Source: Cellulomonas sp. WB94 (GTDB lineage Bacteria; Actinomycetota; Actinomycetes; Actinomycetales; Cellulomonadaceae). From it: a stretch of 64,000 nucleotides of DNA. The position numbers and the translations under genes were made by a program. The stretch is taken from NCBI RefSeq assembly GCF_003115775.1, contig NZ_QEES01000005.1:1-64000 (forward strand), in the 5' to 3' direction. Positions 22,002 through 30,424 of this stretch are shown one piece after another (the first letter of the stretch is position 1; each line of letters starts with the position of its first letter). The notes under the pieces are model-generated. The model made no database searches, was not told the origin of the DNA, and saw only the letters and a program-made list of their open reading frames with translations.

Positions 22002-24731
22002 TCAGTGCCCGGCGTCGTGCCAGTTCGCGCCGGAGCCGACCGAGACGTCGAGCGGCACGGACAGGTCGGCGGCCGAGCCCATCTGCTCGCGCAGGACCGC
22101 CTCGACCTCGTCCCGCTCCCCCGGCGCGACCTCGACGACGAGCTCGTCGTGGACCTGCAGCAGCATGCGGGAGGCCAGACCGCGCGTCGTGAGCTCGCGC
22201 TCGACCCCCAGCATCGCGACCTTGATGAGGTCCGCCGCGCTGCCCTGGATGGGCGCGTTGAGCGCCATCCGCTCGGCCATCTCGCGGCGCTGACGGTTGT
22301 CGCTCGTGAGGTCCGGCAGGTAGCGCCGACGTCCGAGGATCGTCGCGGTGTACCCCGTCGCCCGGGCCTCGTCGACGACCCCGGTGAGGTACGTGCGCAC
22401 GCCGCCGAACCGTGAGAAGTAGTCGTCCATGAGCGCGGCCGCCTCGCCGACCTCGATCTTCAGCTGCTTCGACAGGCCGAACGACGACAGCCCGTAGGCC
22501 AGCCCGTAGCTCATCGCCTTGATCTTCGACCGCATCGCCGGCGTGACCTCGGTCGTCGGGACCGAGAAGACCCGCGACGCGACATAGCTGTGCAGGTCCT
22601 CCCCCGACCGGAACGCCTCGATGAGCCCGGCATCCCCCGACAGGTGCGCCATGATGCGCATCTCGATCTGGGAGTAGTCGGCCGTCAGGAGCGTCTCGTA
22701 ACCCTTCCCGACGATGAACGCTCGCCGGATCTGGCGGCCCGCCTCGGTCCGGATGGGGATGTTCTGCAGGTTCGGGTCCGTGGACGACAGCCGGCCGGTC
22801 GCCGCGATGGTCTGCTGGAAGGTCGTGTGGATGCGCGCGTCGTCGGCGACCGAGCGCAGCAGGCCCTCGACCGTCTGCCGCAGCCGGATGGCGTCCCGGT
22901 GCGCGAGGAGGTGCGCAAGGAACGGGTGCTCGGTGCGCTCGTACAGCTCGGCCAGCGAGGCGGCGTCGGTCGTGTAGCCGGTCTTGATCTTCTTCGTCTT
23001 CGGCATGCCGAGCTGGTCGAAGAGCACCTCTTGGAGCTGCTTGGGAGAGCCGAGGTTCACGTCCCGGCCGATGACGTCGTAGGCGTCGAGCGCCGCGGTC
23101 TGCACCTGCGCGTCGAACGACGACTCGAGCTCGGTGAGGTAGTCGACGTCTGCGGCGATCCCGCGCTGCTCCATGCGTGCCAGCACGTCCTCGAGGGGCA
23201 GCTCGAGGTCGCCGAGCAGTCGGTCCGCGCCGCGGTCCGCGAGCTCGCCCGCCAGGACCTCGGTCAGCTCGATGACGCCGGCCGCGCGACCCGCCGCGCG
23301 CTGCGCCTCGTCCGAGCCGTCGAGCTCCAGGTCGAACGCCCCCTGCGTGCCCGCCTCCTCGGTGCCCGCGGCGGAGCCGAGCTCACGGTGCAGGTAGCGG
23401 GTGACGAGGTTCGGCAGGTCGTAGGCGCGCTGGTCCGGGTGGCACAGGTACGCCGCGAGCTCGGTGTCGAAGACCACCCCCGCGAGGGAGAGGCCGCGCC
23501 CGGCGAGCGCGTGCCACGCACCCTTGGCTGCGTGCACCGACTTCGGGGCGGCCGGGTCGGCGAGCCAGGCCGCGAGCGCCAGCTCGTTGTCCGGGCCGAT
23601 CGAGGTGAGGTCGAGCGCGACGGCAACACCCGCGTCGTCCGCGATCGCGATCGCCCAGGCTTCGCCGCAGGCCGGACGGACGCTGCCCCGCACGTCGAGG
23701 CCGAGCGTGCGACCGGCCCGGGCGGTCAACCACGGGCCCAGGTCGTCCGCGCCGAGCTGCTCGAGCCGCACGTCGGTCCCCTCGACGAGCGGCGCGGTCT
23801 CGTCGGGGAACGCCGCGAAGAGCCGCTCGCGCAGGGTCGTGAACTGCAGCGAGTCGAAGACGCGGTGCATGGCCTCCCGGTCCCAGGGCTGCAGCGCGAG
23901 GTCGGCCGGACCGAGCGGCAGCTCCAGGTCGGTCAGGAGGTGGTTGATCCGCCGGTTGAGGATGACCTGGTCGAGGTGGGCTCGCAGCGACTCCCCGGCC
24001 TTGCCGGGGATCTGGTCGACGGCCGCGACGATCCCGGCGAGCCCGCCGTAGGTCGCGATCCACTTGGCCGCGGTCTTGGGCCCGACCCCGGGCACGCCCG
24101 GCAGGTTGTCGCTCGTCTCCCCGACGAGCGCGGCGATGTCCGGGTACTGCCAGGGTTCGACGCTGTACTTCGCTCGGACGGCCTCGGGAGTCATCCGGGT
24201 GAGCTCCGAGACCCCCCGGACCGGGTACAGGACCGTGACCGACTCGTTGACGAGCTGGAGCGTGTCCCGGTCGCCCGAGCAGACGAGCACCTCCATGCCG
24301 CGGGCGTGCGCCTGGGTCGTCAGGGTCGCGAGGATGTCGTCGGCCTCGTAGTTCTCCTTCTCGAGGACCGGCACCCGCATCGTGGCGAGGATCTCCTTGA
24401 TGAGCGGCACCTGCCCGCGGAACGGCAGCGGCGACTCGTCGCGGGTCGCCTTGTACGCGGGGAACTGCTCGGTGCGGAACGTCGTCCGCCCGACGTCGAA
24501 GGCGACCGCGAGGTGGGTCGGCGCCTCGTCGGCGAGGATCTTCGCGAGCATCGACGTGAAGCCGTACACCGCGTTGGTGGGCTGACCGGTCGAGGTCGAG
24601 AAGTTCTCCACGGGCAGGGCGAAGAACGCCCGGTACGCCATCGAGTGGCCGTCGATGATCAGCAGCCGACCACCGGCCCCACGCGGTGCGCCGGCGGTGG
24701 AGGGGGTGTCGGTTGGCAGTTCGTCGCTCAC
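22002..24731 (-). CDS. polA: DNA polymerase I
   Basis: PolA fills gaps in repair and removes Okazaki primers. The 909-residue protein has an N-terminal 5'-3' exonuclease domain (LLIIDGHSMAYRAFFALP, YEADDILATL), a middle 3'-5' exonuclease-like domain and a C-terminal polymerase with motif A LLTADYSQIEMRI, motif B KAMSYGLAYG and motif C QVHDELVVEV. The metal-binding DxE of the proofreading site appears replaced (GLDVRGSV), as in other actinobacterial PolA, so proofreading is probably absent. I chose GTG at 24731, giving MSDELPTDTPS; the ORF continues upstream to 24884, but those 51 residues look non-coding. The prophage begins just upstream of this start, which may have cut the gene off from its native promoter. 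Confidence 0.96.
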   Translation of the reverse strand: MSDELPTDTPSTAGAPRGAGGRLLIIDGHSMAYRAFFALPVENFSTSTGQPTNAVYGFTSMLAKILADEAPTHLAVAFDVGRTTFRTEQFPAYKATRDESPLPFRGQVPLIKEILATMRVPVLEKENYEADDILATLTTQAHARGMEVLVCSGDRDTLQLVNESVTVLYPVRGVSELTRMTPEAVRAKYSVEPWQYPDIAALVGETSDNLPGVPGVGPKTAAKWIATYGGLAGIVAAVDQIPGKAGESLRAHLDQVILNRRINHLLTDLELPLGPADLALQPWDREAMHRVFDSLQFTTLRERLFAAFPDETAPLVEGTDVRLEQLGADDLGPWLTARAGRTLGLDVRGSVRPACGEAWAIAIADDAGVAVALDLTSIGPDNELALAAWLADPAAPKSVHAAKGAWHALAGRGLSLAGVVFDTELAAYLCHPDQRAYDLPNLVTRYLHRELGSAAGTEEAGTQGAFDLELDGSDEAQRAAGRAAGVIELTEVLAGELADRGADRLLGDLELPLEDVLARMEQRGIAADVDYLTELESSFDAQVQTAALDAYDVIGRDVNLGSPKQLQEVLFDQLGMPKTKKIKTGYTTDAASLAELYERTEHPFLAHLLAHRDAIRLRQTVEGLLRSVADDARIHTTFQQTIAATGRLSSTDPNLQNIPIRTEAGRQIRRAFIVGKGYETLLTADYSQIEMRIMAHLSGDAGLIEAFRSGEDLHSYVASRVFSVPTTEVTPAMRSKIKAMSYGLAYGLSSFGLSKQLKIEVGEAAALMDDYFSRFGGVRTYLTGVVDEARATGYTATILGRRRYLPDLTSDNRQRREMAERMALNAPIQGSAADLIKVAMLGVERELTTRGLASRMLLQVHDELVVEVAPGERDEVEAVLREQMGSAADLSVPLDVSVGSGANWHDAGH

Positions 24732-25034
24732 GGGTGCCAACCTACTGGCCTTGGCTGGCGTGGTGCGGCGCACCGCTGTAACACGCGCTGATCCACGCCG
24801 GGTGGCGCGGTAGGTCGTCACGGAGAATCTTGGAGCGTCCGGCAGGTGGTTGCGCTGCGGACCGACACACAGCGAAGGCGGCAAAGTGAAGGTCGCACAG
24901 CACGGGGGCCTGCGTCGCTGCAGGTCAGCCCCCGAACCGGACTACTGGGCTTGGCTGTCCCGAAGCGTTGCGCCGCTACAACACCAGGAGTACCGTGACG
25001 CATGACAACATAGGTACGAACGGAGGGCAGCACG
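24732..25034. other. Presumed attL region between polA and integrase
   Basis: This 303-bp gap joins chromosome and prophage. It contains an imperfect 16-bp direct repeat, CTACTGGCCTTGGCTG at 24742-24757 and CTACTGGGCTTGGCTG at 24942-24957, one mismatch apart. A hairpin GGGGGC/GCCCCC with an inner CCTG/CAGG lies at 24904-24933. The right part holds the putative integrase promoter and a TTGYAGCG-type half-site. I cannot fix the core att site without the right end. Confidence 0.6.
24960..24996 (+). promoter_or_regulatory. Putative integrase promoter with overlapping dyad operator
   Basis: TTGCGC (24968-24973) and TACCGT (24991-24996) are spaced by 17 bp and resemble -35 and -10 boxes. The half-site CGCTACAA (24974-24981) lies inside the spacer, and a weak partner, CCGAAGCG, sits six bases before it, the same geometry as the clearer dyads at 26308 and 55004. 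Binding there would block the polymerase. The promoter call is by eye only. Confidence 0.45.
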
Positions 25035-26066
25035 ATGGCGAACATGCTGAGTGACGTGATCGACGAGTACCTGGTGGCCCGGCGGAGCGCCGGCTACCGG
25101 CCCAACACGGTCCGCAACGACGACTTCAACCTGCACCAGCTGCTCGAGGTGGTGGGCAACATCCAGGTGAAGAACGTCACGTACCGGCACATCGACTCGT
25201 TCATGTCGGAGGGCGCCGGGCGGGGCCTGTCCGCATCAACACTGAACCTGCGGCTGGCCGCGGTGTCCGGCTTCTTCCGGTTCTGCGTGCAGCGCCGGTA
25301 CGTGGCGGCGGCCAACGACCCGACCGCCAACCGCCGCCCGTACAAGTCCGCGAAGCGCACCCGGATGCGGGTGCCGGTGGTCGACTTCGCCCGCCTCCTG
25401 GACGCCGCCCCGGACCCGCGGGACCGCATCGTGGTGGCTTTGGGCCTGTACCTGCTGCTGCGCGAGTCGGAGATCCGGCTGCTGCGCATCCGGGACGTCA
25501 ACCTGGCGGCGGGCAGCATGGACGTGCTGGTGGTCAAGTCGGCCAAGGCGGACACCATGCCGATCTGCACCGAGCTGGACACGGAGCTGCGCCGGTGGAT
25601 GACGTACTACGCGGAGCACACGCCTCGCAGCCTGCGGCCCAACGACGCCCTGGTGCCCGCCTGGGAGAGGTCGAAGATCCAGCGGCAGCCGGACGGCCTG
25701 TACCGGGTGGCGCCCTCGGTCAGGTTCATGCCGGACCGGCCGTACTCAACGCCGCACCGCTCCGTACAGGCCGCCCTGGTGGGGGCCGGGTTCGTCACCC
25801 ACGACGCTGACGGCAAGTCGTTGCGTGAAGGCGTACACACCCTGCGCCGATCAGCGGCGCGCGCTAGGTTTGACGCGCTGTCGGAGATGGGTGTGGACCG
25901 AGCGCTACGGCACGTGCAGGCGATGCTGCACCACTCGCAGATCTCCACCACCGAGCTGTACATCGGTTTGGACGCTGACAGGACCGCCCGCGACACTATG
26001 CTGCGCGGGGAGGTCATGTTCCCGGCCGCGGTGAAGGCGGCCGCAATACGAAAGGTCGCTGGCTGA
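25035..26066 (+). CDS. int: Tyrosine recombinase (phage integrase)
   Basis: This 343-residue tyrosine recombinase catalyses integration between attP and attB. The N-terminal SAM-like core-binding domain covers about residues 1-90. The catalytic residues are in order: Arg143 (LLRESEI), a lysine near 168-171, His268 and Arg271 (HTLRR), His299 or His300 (MLHHSQIS) and the nucleophile Tyr309 (TTELYIG). No obvious arm-binding domain is present before the core-binding domain. The ATG follows CGGAGGGCAGCACG, a strong ribosome site. It is the first prophage gene and reads away from polA; no excisionase is adjacent. Confidence 0.95.
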   Translation: MANMLSDVIDEYLVARRSAGYRPNTVRNDDFNLHQLLEVVGNIQVKNVTYRHIDSFMSEGAGRGLSASTLNLRLAAVSGFFRFCVQRRYVAAANDPTANRRPYKSAKRTRMRVPVVDFARLLDAAPDPRDRIVVALGLYLLLRESEIRLLRIRDVNLAAGSMDVLVVKSAKADTMPICTELDTELRRWMTYYAEHTPRSLRPNDALVPAWERSKIQRQPDGLYRVAPSVRFMPDRPYSTPHRSVQAALVGAGFVTHDADGKSLREGVHTLRRSAARARFDALSEMGVDRALRHVQAMLHHSQISTTELYIGLDADRTARDTMLRGEVMFPAAVKAAAIRKVAG

Positions 26067-26067
26067 A

Positions 26068-26301
26068 ATGGGTGTTCGTCGACTAACCGTCACAGTTTGT
26101 GATAGTTGCGGAAAAGACCGACCGGTCACCCAGTGGCGAATAACGCACGCCGGAGTGTCCCGGAGCCTGGACCTGTGCAACGAGTGCGCCACGCCAGTGG
26201 CCCGGCTGCACCAGGCCGGCGAGCACCACGACATGTTCACGCCGGTGCCCGACGACCAGATCGCGGAGGCTCGTCGCAGACGCGCCGCGTTGGAACAGTA
26301 G
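26068..26301 (+). CDS. Small zinc-finger protein next to the integrase
   Basis: The 77-residue product has two CxxC pairs, CDSCGK near residue 11 and CNECAT near residue 37, which would bind one zinc ion. The segment between them (PVTQWRITHAGVSRSLDL) looks like a small beta-rich core. The ATG comes one base after the integrase stop codon and the ribosome site GAAAGG is inside the integrase gene, so the two are co-translated. Its function is unknown. A role as a directionality or regulatory factor would be a guess from position alone. Confidence 0.75.
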   Translation: MGVRRLTVTVCDSCGKDRPVTQWRITHAGVSRSLDLCNECATPVARLHQAGEHHDMFTPVPDDQIAEARRRRAALEQ

Positions 26302-26307
26302 GCCCAC

Positions 26308-26355
26308 TTGTAGCGGCACGACGCTGCAACTCGCTCACCGGGCAACGTCGCAAGC
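26308..26355. promoter_or_regulatory. Dyad operator-like element plus a 15-bp repeat
   Basis: TTGTAGCG (26308-26315) and CGCTGCAA (26322-26329) form an inverted repeat with a 6-bp spacer, beginning seven bases after the stop codon of the zinc-finger gene. Immediately downstream is GGCAACGTCGCAAGC (26341-26355), which recurs exactly at 56918-56932. As RNA the dyad would form an 8-bp hairpin with one wobble. It could be a repressor operator for the downstream membrane-protein gene or an RNA element. Confidence 0.6.
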
Positions 26356-26397
26356 CGTGGAGGGTCATCCGAGGGTGAGCGTCGGGGAGGTAGGGGC

Positions 26398-26646
26398 GTG
26401 GAGGAGCAACAGAGCCGTTCCGACCGGTTCGCGCGGTGGTGGAGAGGCGACGGGGCCCGCGTCACGGTGCTGTCGCTGTTCGCCGGCTGGGTAGTAAACG
26501 CGACAATGGCCGGGCCTAACCAATTCGATTTCGTCGCATTTGTCCTGGGCGCGCTCGCCCTGCACGGACTGGCCGCCCTCACCATGCCGCTGGTGGAGCG
26601 CCGGCGGCGGCGCCTCCTGCAGCGCACCGACTACCGGCTCCGGTAA
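26398..26646 (+). CDS. Small two-helix membrane protein
   Basis: The 82-residue product has two likely membrane helices, VTVLSLFAGWVVNATMAG and FVAFVLGALALHGLAALTMP, flanked by basic residues, with a very basic C-terminal tail (ERRRRRLLQR). The GTG at 26398 lies seven bases after GGGGAGG. It could be a holin or superinfection-exclusion protein; holin is less likely because an r1t-like holin is already at 26719. It is the last plus-strand gene before the bidirectional terminator. Confidence 0.7.
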   Translation: MEEQQSRSDRFARWWRGDGARVTVLSLFAGWVVNATMAGPNQFDFVAFVLGALALHGLAALTMPLVERRRRRLLQRTDYRLR

Positions 26647-26654
26647 AGGGCGCG

Positions 26655-26709
26655 CAAGAAAAGCCCCCCACTCCCGGCGGAATCCCGCTAGGAATGAGGG
26701 GCTTTCTTG
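26655..26709. terminator. Bidirectional terminator between convergent genes
   Basis: AAGAAAAGCCCC (26656-26667) pairs with GGGGCTTTCTT (26698-26708), giving a GC stem flanked by A and T runs on both sides. It lies between the plus-strand membrane gene and the minus-strand holin gene, so it can terminate transcription from both directions. This is one of the few AT-tailed terminators in the window. Confidence 0.8.
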
Positions 26710-26718
26710 TGTGAGATG

Positions 26719-26970
26719 TCAGGCTTCGTGCTTGCCCGAGTCCGACCCGATGGCCGCCGAGTCGGCATCACCGACCCGCCTCGCCGCCAGCACCTTGATG
26801 GCGGTGAACAGGGCCATGCCGGCGGGCACAGCCACGCCAGTCAGGAACGCCTGCAGACCGGACACCGTGGTGAACGCCGCAGCGCCCCACCCGGCCAAAG
26901 CGCCCGTGCAGGCACCCTCCGCCGTCGACCATGCGATCCGCTCGAGCGCGTCACGCCAGAACTTGCTCAT
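26719..26970 (-). CDS. Holin, r1t-like
   Basis: The 83-residue protein starts MSKFWRDALERIAWSTAEGA and has two hydrophobic segments, around residues 17-35 and 38-62, then a charged tail. The pattern FWRDALERxAW followed by two helices is typical of the r1t holin family of phages of Gram-positive bacteria. Holins make pores that let the endolysin reach the wall. It is the last late gene, overlapping the peptidoglycan-binding gene by four bases, and is more than 4 kb from the endolysin. Confidence 0.8.
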   Translation of the reverse strand: MSKFWRDALERIAWSTAEGACTGALAGWGAAAFTTVSGLQAFLTGVAVPAGMALFTAIKVLAARRVGDADSAAIGSDSGKHEA

Positions 26971-27368
26971 GTTCCCTCCGCCTTGTCACCCAGCTTGCGT
27001 GCGGTCAGCTCGTCCACCACGCCGGTCACGGGCAGACCGCTGTTGCCCTGGAACCGCTTCACTGCGTCGCGCACGTCGTCCGGCGACGTCACCCCCAGCA
27101 GGTCCGCTACAACACCAGGGCCTTGATCGGTGCCGTACCAGTCAGGGATCCGGCCGTACCCGGCCTCCTCCCCCAACGCCGCGGCGGTGTCCTCGTCCAC
27201 CTGTCCGGTAGCGGACCGTCCACGCGTAGCCTGGAAGCCGCGCACCACAGCCGCCAGGCCCGACGTGAACACGCCGTCCGGGACGGCGCCCAGCTTCCGC
27301 TGCACCACCGCCACATCCGGGCCGACGTCGCCCGCCGCCAGCGGGCGCGTGAACCAGTGCGGGGTCAC
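26967..27368 (-). CDS. Peptidoglycan-binding domain protein
   Basis: The 133-residue product contains two PG_binding_1-like domains: DVGPDVAVVQRKLGAVPDG in the N-terminal half and DDVRDAVKRFQGNSGLPVTG in the C-terminal half. No catalytic motif or signal peptide is visible. Being between the tail protein and the holin, it may be a wall-binding tail component or a lysis accessory. The start overlaps the end of the preceding tail gene. The segment at 27104-27119 is identical to 16 bp in the integrase promoter region. Confidence 0.75.
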   Translation of the reverse strand: MTPHWFTRPLAAGDVGPDVAVVQRKLGAVPDGVFTSGLAAVVRGFQATRGRSATGQVDEDTAAALGEEAGYGRIPDWYGTDQGPGVVADLLGVTSPDDVRDAVKRFQGNSGLPVTGVVDELTARKLGDKAEGT

Positions 27369-29272
27369 AGCTTGCGCACCGTCACCAGCCCCACCCCGCC
27401 GAACCCGGACTGGCTGCGGTCAGGTGGTGCCGCCGACGAGAAGGTGGTCGACTCGATGATCCCCACGAACGCATCCCCCGACGCCAGGTGGCGCACCGAC
27501 ACGGGTGTGGCCGAGTCCTCCAACGCCTCGAGCGCCAGCATCCGCGCCAACGCCCCGCCCTCCACGCCGTACCTCTGCCCGGCGCGGCCCACCTCGAAGT
27601 CGAACAGGGACACCGGGAACTGGACCAGACGCATCCTGGTGGCCGCCGGGACCGCCTTCACGGCGAACCCGGTCACGTGCGGCGACAGGGACGGCTGGCC
27701 GACCGGCAGCTTCGCGGTCAGCGTGATCCTGAACGCGAGGTGCTGGTTCGTCGGCCGCCCGGGGATCTGGATGCCCACGTCGGACGTGGTGGCGTCCTGC
27801 GTGTTGTACGAGTACACCCGGTGCTCCGAGCCGTCGGCGGCGATCGTGGTCAACGTGATCGACCCGTCGTTCACCTCCGAGTTGAGGCGGGCGAATCGGA
27901 ACGCCTTCATCTCCGCGGTGCGGAACCGGATGTTGCCACCCAGCACCCACCCGCTCGCCACCGGGACGTTCGTCGTCTGCACGTACCAGTAGTCCCCGGC
28001 GGACATGACCACCCGGTCCTTGTTGCCGTACAGGCAGATCGACGTCGCGTCGTCGGTGCCGCCCGTGGTCGCATCCCACGCCCACGCGTACCGGCCGGTC
28101 GAACCGACCGGCGCCGACAGGTCCACGCGAGCGCACCCCGTGGTGCCGTCCGGCTGGCAGCGGGACGCCAGCGCGTACACGAACCGGTCCCGGAACGCCA
28201 AGGACACCACCGGGTTGGTGGTGGTGAACGTCAGCGGGCCGTACTGCACGTCGCCAGCCGCGTTGATCGCGCCCACCCGCAGACCCGACGTGGTGCCCAA
28301 CACGATGTACGCACCCAGGTAGGTGCGCATCGTGTGCACCTGCTCACCGGGCGGCATCTTCGCCACCTGGCTGGCGCCGGTCAGCTTCGGCTGACCCGTC
28401 GTGTCGTTCTCCACCGAGAACCGGAAGATGGCCGACTCGGCTGCGCCGCGACCCGCGGCCAACACCGCGCCAGGGGCCTCGTCCACGTCCGACCACACCC
28501 ACGCCGCGTCCTGGTGCGTGTACAGCAGCGTGCCGACCGTCTGCAACACGCCGGTCGCCGTCGGAGACACCTCGTACAGGGCAGGACCCGCAGCCACGAT
28601 CAGCCGCGACTTCACCCACCACGCCCGGCAGGGCACAGCGGATGTCAGCGGGAACGTGGTGACGTTCGTCTCCACGTCGTACCGGTTGACGCCGCCGCTG
28701 AACCCCAGCCACGCCTTGCCGACGCTGATGGCCGGCTGGGTGACACCCGAGCCGCCCGTGCCCGCGTACGGGCCGAGCACACCGTCAGCCCGGAAGCCGA
28801 CGTTGTTGTTGTACGTGTGCAGGTAGCCGTCCACGCCCGCCTTGCGCATGGTCGACATGTAGTTGGGCCCGGTGAACGGCCCGAGCTTCACGCAGGAACG
28901 CAGAAGCGCCAGCTGGCCGACCGTCCACACGTCCACACCGCACGAGTCCGCGAACCGGTCCTTCGTGTCCGGCTCCGACCCTGGCTCGTACCACCGGATG
29001 CCGGCGCCCATGTGCCAGCTGGACTGCGACCGCAGCCACCAGCTCGAGAGCGACTGTTCGCCAGCCTCGTCGGAGGTGTCGAACTGCTGCTTCTGCACCT
29101 GGTCGGTCTCCCGGCGGTACGGGGTGTCCTTGGTGGCGTGCAGCCGGAACCCGAGCTGACCGAACGTCACATCCCAGCCGGCGTCCTCCGGGTAGGCGGA
29201 CACCGCGATGCCGCCGATGGGGAACGGGAGCCGTTCGGTGACGTCCGGGGTCGCGGACACGTACAGCGTCAT
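27365..29272 (-). CDS. Large tail protein, probable short-tail nozzle/hub
   Basis: The 635-residue protein is rich in short beta segments, aromatic and glycine residues, with many repeated VG/LG turns (VGKAWLGFSGGVNRYDVET, AWVWSDVDEAPGAVLAAG), which suggests a beta-propeller-like body. Its position after the adaptor-like and fibre-like genes, and the lack of a tape measure gene, fit the nozzle protein of a podovirus tail; this is inference from context and composition. It could instead be a receptor-binding tail protein. No enzymatic motif is seen. It starts 15 bp after the fibre gene. Confidence 0.6.
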   Translation of the reverse strand: MTLYVSATPDVTERLPFPIGGIAVSAYPEDAGWDVTFGQLGFRLHATKDTPYRRETDQVQKQQFDTSDEAGEQSLSSWWLRSQSSWHMGAGIRWYEPGSEPDTKDRFADSCGVDVWTVGQLALLRSCVKLGPFTGPNYMSTMRKAGVDGYLHTYNNNVGFRADGVLGPYAGTGGSGVTQPAISVGKAWLGFSGGVNRYDVETNVTTFPLTSAVPCRAWWVKSRLIVAAGPALYEVSPTATGVLQTVGTLLYTHQDAAWVWSDVDEAPGAVLAAGRGAAESAIFRFSVENDTTGQPKLTGASQVAKMPPGEQVHTMRTYLGAYIVLGTTSGLRVGAINAAGDVQYGPLTFTTTNPVVSLAFRDRFVYALASRCQPDGTTGCARVDLSAPVGSTGRYAWAWDATTGGTDDATSICLYGNKDRVVMSAGDYWYVQTTNVPVASGWVLGGNIRFRTAEMKAFRFARLNSEVNDGSITLTTIAADGSEHRVYSYNTQDATTSDVGIQIPGRPTNQHLAFRITLTAKLPVGQPSLSPHVTGFAVKAVPAATRMRLVQFPVSLFDFEVGRAGQRYGVEGGALARMLALEALEDSATPVSVRHLASGDAFVGIIESTTFSSAAPPDRSQSGFGGVGLVTVRKL

Positions 29273-29287
29273 GTCAGCCCCCTACCC

Positions 29288-30421
29288 TCACGCAACCTCA
29301 ATGCGGCCAGAGACCGCGAGCGTGTCCCCGTTGCCCCAGGCAAACGGGCTCCCACCGCCGATCGACACGGTGAAGCCGGCGTTGTTCGCGATGTAGAACG
29401 CGCCGCCGGAGAACCGGGCAACGCCGATGTAGTCGAACCCGTTCGCCACGTGGAACATCCAGACAGGCGCCGTCTGCGCGCGCGCAACCGTGAGCCCGGC
29501 CGGCAGGCCGATCGTCAGCGAACCGATCGTGCCTGTCGTGGTCGACCCGAAGGTGAGCGTGACCGAGAAGTCCAACGTCTTGCCGACGAGCTGGTACGCC
29601 CCGACGACCGCCCCATTGCCGAGCGTGATGGACCCCAACGCCGGTGTGTACGGGGTCCACGCCCCGCCCGTGCGGGCGATCACCACCCAGCCGGACCCCA
29701 CGTTGCGCTGCAGCGTGTTGTCGTACAGGCAGTCCGCGTACGTCGGCTTCGTCGCCGTGCCCGCCGGCAGCGCGTCACGCGCCGCCTGGGTCGTCACCGG
29801 GAAGATGGGCACCGCCACCGGATCCCAGTTGGCCACGTTGAACGTGCCGTCGCAGATGAAGTAGACCTTCGCCTTCCACAGGGTGCCGTCCGGCCGCACG
29901 ATCACGTCGCCGGCGTTGTAGGAAGTGGCCCGCAGCGTGTTGCCCGCCAGCTTCGTGTACCCGTACAGGTTGCCGAGGTCGGTGAGCAGGTTGATCACCG
30001 ACGCCTGGTCGATCTCGTCGATGGTGTTCTGGTCGCCGTGGATCGTCTTGTTCGACAGGGCCTGGATGGCGTTGGTGCCCACCACGTCGGACATGTAGTC
30101 CAGGCCGTGCACCTCCGCGCTGCGATCCATGTGCTCCTGCGGTTCCCGCAGATCCCGGGCGGTCACCATGTGCCGGACCGTGGCGCCCACGCTGTGCGAC
30201 ACCCCGGCGGACCCGTCCTGCGCGCGAACCACCGTCAGCGTGGTGCCTGCCACGGCGGTCACCGTGACGATCTCCTCCGACAGGGTGCTGTCGTCCACCA
30301 CCACGGTGAACGGGCAGGTGAGCGGCCAGCCGGCCACAGTGGACACGATCATGGTGGTGGCCGAGGAGTCCACGGCCGTCGTCAGCGCCGCCAGCTGGGC
30401 GATGCTCGAGTAGTAGCGCAC
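29288..30421 (-). CDS. Tail fibre-like protein
   Basis: The 377-residue product has an N-terminal virion-attachment-like part (GTTLTVVRAQDGSAGVSHSVG, a motif often seen in phage tail proteins), a helical linker around EHMDRSAEVHGLDYMSDVVG and SNKTIHGDQNTIDEIDQAS, and a C-terminal beta-rich domain of glycine, threonine and serine repeats ending near the tip. This order is typical of tail fibres. The receptor is unknown. Four bases separate it from the gene upstream. Confidence 0.65.
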   Translation of the reverse strand: MRYYSSIAQLAALTTAVDSSATTMIVSTVAGWPLTCPFTVVVDDSTLSEEIVTVTAVAGTTLTVVRAQDGSAGVSHSVGATVRHMVTARDLREPQEHMDRSAEVHGLDYMSDVVGTNAIQALSNKTIHGDQNTIDEIDQASVINLLTDLGNLYGYTKLAGNTLRATSYNAGDVIVRPDGTLWKAKVYFICDGTFNVANWDPVAVPIFPVTTQAARDALPAGTATKPTYADCLYDNTLQRNVGSGWVVIARTGGAWTPYTPALGSITLGNGAVVGAYQLVGKTLDFSVTLTFGSTTTGTIGSLTIGLPAGLTVARAQTAPVWMFHVANGFDYIGVARFSGGAFYIANNAGFTVSIGGGSPFAWGNGDTLAVSGRIEVA

Positions 30422-30424
30422 CGC

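Noticed and set aside
24904-24933. tRNA or tmRNA fragment as att site
   Set aside because: The hairpin GGGGGC/GCCCCC does not fit a T-arm or acceptor arrangement; no T-loop sequence is present.
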